Source: Todiramphus chloris collaris
Lineage: Eukaryota > Chordata > Aves > Coraciiformes > Alcedinidae
Reading direction: 5' to 3'
NCBI GenBank assembly: GCA_025345505.1
Contig: JANVCC010000062.1
Location: 15,552,546 to 15,616,545 of the forward strand
DNA: 64,000 bases
This document shows positions 60,709-64,000 of the stretch, one piece after another. Under the pieces are notes generated by a model. The model did not search any database and was not told the DNA's origin. It worked only from the letters and a program-made list of their open reading frames with translations. Positions within the stretch are counted from its first letter, which is position 1. Every line of letters begins with the position of its first letter. Both the position numbers and the translations under genes were made by a program.

Positions 60709-63700
60709 AGGGCGGAAACTAAGGTAGGAAAATTTGCTCTTATCCAAAAAAGTTGATTGGAAGCAATCTACACAATTAAATTTGCTTTCAGCTCTTTTGT
60801 TGTTTGATGTTGTAGAGCTGGTGTTTGAAAGCGAGTCCGTGGAGAACATTAAAGTTATTACTGTGTGAAATGAAGTGGGAAACAATTGTGCTGGAGCCAC
60901 TGCCCCATTTAACAGGTGTTCACTAAATCTGTCTGTCTTCTGCTTGTCTGTTCTCCGGATGCTGTGCCTGGGCACTCCCTGTCAACAGCGTTCAGAGGGA
61001 GACCACTGAAAATGTAGTAAGAATTTTGATTAACATGGAAAAATTGCTTCACAAGCTCTCTAGAGGTAAGGGAGAAAAAAAGTTTGAAAGAGATGGCAGT
61101 GTCATACTCAGTTTATTAGGAATTAGAGTGTGTGACTGGAAGCTGCTTTGCAGAGAAAGATTGGCACTTGTTCCTCCCGTAAGGTGAGCTGCTTCTGGTC
61201 AGGACTGTCTCTCCCCAGAGTGTACTGGTGAGAGACCCGCTAGGATATGGTGGTGTCTAAAGGTTATTTATAGATCATATGTAAAAATATGCTGCTAAAT
61301 TTGAATTTGATGGGTAGTTTGGTCTAAATAAAGTATTTGAAATATAGTCAGAATGTAGAGAAGTTTCCATCTTAAGTGCTGGAAAAGAAAGTGAGATTTT
61401 GATTTTGATTTGCATATGTGGAGCTGTGGAGAAATAAACTGAGAATTTGTGGTCTTCAGCTGAAGGGAGGGGCTGAGGAAACAGGGCCATCTGTGCCCTG
61501 CGTCGAAGGAGACAGAAGAGAGTCAGCTGAGGCTTTGCTTTCAGTGCTTTTCCCTGGCACGACTCCACTTTTTGAAAGCCTGGGATGAGGAACAGTAATG
61601 TTGCTAAAACCATCTGGGGTACAGAGAAAGCTGCTGACAGTGATACAGAGGTAGAAAAGCTGTCCTACCAGGAAGGAGTTTCCTCTTCCTAGAAGAGAGG
61701 TGAATAAGAGCGAGCATCATAAAAGCATAATGAAAAGTACTGAGAAGGTGCATCAGGAAATGACATTCTCTACTTCATAACATAAGGATGGAAAGGTTGT
61801 TCATGCCATGGAAAATTAAAATTTGCTAGAAAGTAATATTTCACAGAGTGTGTCATTAGGTTTGGGAGTATAAAGAGTAAAGGCGGGAATCAGAAAGGGA
61901 CTGCAGGCGTTTGTACAAATAAAAAGATAGCTAGTTTGTTAGGCAGCATAAAACACGTCGTATGAAATAAAAGATCTTCTTTTCAGTGGCTGACACAAGC
62001 TATGGAGGAATATATGAGAGTTTCATGAGAGAAACAGTACCCTACCTCTTCTCGCTCTAATAAGTAAAAGTAGCTTTTTCTCGCCCATATCAAACTAATG
62101 ATGCTTTAGGACTGTACAACGGATAATCTGGCTTTGTAGAAAGGAAAATCGTAAGGCAGGTTTCCAAAACAAGGGGACTTGCAGGGCTGTAGCTATGGTC
62201 AGTCCCCCTTCTCTTCTTCATATCCCTCCCCACGTTTCCCCATCTGTGTCTCTAGGGGAACAAATGTTTGTGAGGTTGTACCTAAACTAGATGACTGAAA
62301 TGATATTAGAAAGCCACATTTCTAACCTAGGGTATTATTTTAGCAACCTGGTTTACACTATTGCCCTAGCAGTGGTGCCACTGGCACAAATAACTAACGT
62401 CACAGTGCAGTGCAAGTACAAACACCGCGGAGTGGAAACTTCTTGAACTCTTTGTCACAGTCAGTGTCTGCTTAAACTGCAGCCTGCAGCACGGCCTTGG
62501 AGAGCTGGACGAGCTGTAGTTAGCTGTGTTTCTGCTCGCAGTTGGAGTCTGCAGGGAGTATTGTGCTGCTGCTGCTGGAGGAAGCGTAGCGGCGGGCGCA
62601 GGGGGATTATGTGCTTTTGCAAAAGCTGTGGGTGGAAACTGATGGAAAAGGTTGCTGCACCCCAGCCCATCTGCTCAGCATCAACCTCCTGCTAGATGTT
62701 CCCTCACATCTGCCAGTTGTTACTCTTTCATTGGAAGTTCAGGTGTAGCCCTTTTGGTTTAAGGAGAGGCCAAACTATAGCCCATCAGTCAAACAGGAGA
62801 ATGGATTTAGCAAAACAAATGCAGCCTTTTGATGATCAAGGTCATGCTCGCCCAAGTAATAAATGTATAGGGCAGTTGGTTCCTTTGGTCAGGTGGTTGT
62901 TCCACCCTTAAATAATCAAGGATTGTGAATTCCTTTTCCATTTTCTCTTTTTGAAGCAATTCTAGCAACCCCAAGTCTCTTGGGTTGTAGTTTTTACTCT
63001 CCATCTTTGTTTGTTAAAAGAGTGCACATGCTGCAAGGTACCCCTTTAAGTTCTTACCTGATGATCTATTGAACTGCATTAGTAAAATTTGTGAGGTATA
63101 CAGTCAACTATGTAACCATATCAATTAAAAGACCAGTTTTAATGTCCTCATTTTGTTCTCTAATAGTCACAAATACCATGTACTCTGTAATTTAAAGGAA
63201 TATCATCATTCTGCTTTTGAAGCATGAAAGTTCCCTCTGAAGTAGAGAGGACTGTTAGTAAAACACCAGCGATAGAATTTCTCATGCTTGTGTTCACTTC
63301 ACCCTTTTTCCAGGTTACTTTAACTGCTTGAAAATGCTTTAGCTGTCTAGCTTGGTTCAGTTTGACTGGAATATGTTAGGGAGTCCTCATTTGCTAGTGT
63401 CGATGGCATAGTAGCTTCTGGTGGAGGGGAACCTGAACGAGCAACAAAGGCCAGGTATATCTTCCATTAATGCAGCTGCTTTGGAGGAGGATATTGGATG
63501 ATATCTCTAGAGAAGGATACAGTTTAGGTAACTCAGAGAAGGCTCTAGAACCAAACTATCCCGCCTTATTCATTTTTGGAAGTTATTTTCTTTTCTCAAT
63601 CTTAAATACTAAATTTTCAAAACGTATCTCCAACATAGTAATTGTAAGAAATCTATCCCTCAGCTTCTTCTGTTTTTTTTGTTTTCATTCTGAAGTTTTA

Positions 63701-64000
63701 TTTCTCTTTGGATTTTATTTAGGTAGCCTAATGTTGTTAATAAAAAGTGTCAGCTTGTAAAGCAAGAATGAAGAGACTAATAATAGCTTCAATGTAATTG
63801 ACATTCATATAAGTCATAAGCAGACAAAATTCTGCATAGATAAAGTGACATAATAGAGACTCTTGCGAGGTTCTTTGTGTTTGTCTTTTGCCAAATGGGT
63901 AGGATTTCTCTAAGCCACAGTTTAAGAAGAAATTTTGGATCTGATCCAAGTTAGTTGTAAGTGAGAGTTGAACTGGGCTCATAAAAACATGAAAGGTTCA

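Larger units (their letters stand above)
1..64000 (+). other. LRBA: LRBA transcription unit, internal part
   Basis: Seven spliced exons on the + strand join into one open frame of 288 codons that I recognise as the PH-BEACH region of LRBA. LRBA is a large cytosolic and vesicle-associated BEACH scaffold. From established knowledge, it protects CTLA-4 from lysosomal degradation and acts in endosomal trafficking. Neither gene end is in the window: the first exon seen starts inside the PH domain, and the last ends inside BEACH in phase 0. Paralogue choice rests on residues in exons 5, 6 and 7 ([41 protein letters not shown]), where NBEA differs. Everything between exons is intron plus repeats. 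Confidence 0.93.
52489..64000 (+). other. LRBA: LRBA intron (5' part), non-coding
   Basis: Intron following the last exon in the window; its 3' end is outside. It contains a CR1 tail (53547), regulatory-looking stretches (55060-55330 and 55480-55720), an A11G14 tract (60684), an A-rich tract (60250-60306) and a small CpG-containing GC-rich patch (about 62460-62690). No further LRBA exon and no nested gene were found. Confidence 0.87.

Noticed and set aside
1..64000. NBEA instead of LRBA as the host gene
   Set aside because: Exons 5-7 carry LRBA-type residues ([41 protein letters not shown]) where NBEA differs.
1..64000. Nested MAB21L2 gene
   Set aside because: It would appear as a single-exon ORF of about 359 codons. 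No ORF of that size or with MAB21-like sequence occurs on either strand, so it must lie outside this window.
1..64000. CRISPR array, bacterial operons, tRNA or rRNA genes
   Set aside because: No regularly spaced palindromic repeats, no ribosome-binding-site-led ORF clusters and no cloverleaf or rRNA-like segments were seen; the window is intron-rich vertebrate DNA.

Overview
This window is vertebrate nuclear DNA, almost certainly from a bird. It is AT-rich and intron-dominated, with no operons and no ORF longer than a few hundred bases. Several CR1 LINE fragments carry the avian 3' signature, and there is a solo endogenous-retrovirus LTR of a type common in neoavian birds. The avian call rests on the repeats; the order or species cannot be read from here.

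The only protein-coding gene I can support is LRBA (LPS-responsive beige-like anchor protein) on the + strand. Seven exons (15705-15822, 17494-17596, 19510-19625, 21854-21966, 36005-36145, 37327-37446, 52336-52488) have AG/GT boundaries and consistent phases. They total 864 nt (288 codons) without a stop. They encode the end of the PH-like domain, the PH-BEACH linker and about two thirds of the BEACH domain. Residues in exons 5-7 match LRBA rather than its paralogue NBEA. The 5' end of the gene lies before base 1. The rest of BEACH and the WD40 repeats lie beyond 64000.

Layout: 1-15704 is the 3' part of a long intron, with a local ~110-bp direct duplication, a promoter-like motif cluster near 13.37 kb and a possible 21-nt microexon. 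15.7-22 kb is the exon-dense part and holds one 100-N gap. 22-36 kb is an intron with a CR1 tail, a strong G4/i-motif tract and a 223-nt pure pyrimidine minisatellite. 36-37.4 kb holds two BEACH exons. 37.4-52.3 kb is a repeat-rich intron: an old CR1 ORF2 copy, an internally deleted CR1, an old antisense CR1, nested CR1s and the solo LTR. It also holds an 87-nt in-frame candidate cassette exon. 52.5-64 kb is a partial intron with a CR1 tail and stretches that look like developmental regulatory DNA.

No bacterial-type system, CRISPR array, tRNA/rRNA gene or complete nested gene was found. MAB21L2, which sits inside an LRBA intron in other vertebrates, is not in this window. The points most worth checking are the two phase-compatible candidate alternative exons within the PH-BEACH coding region, the internally deleted CR1, the pyrimidine minisatellite and the duplicated 110-bp block.
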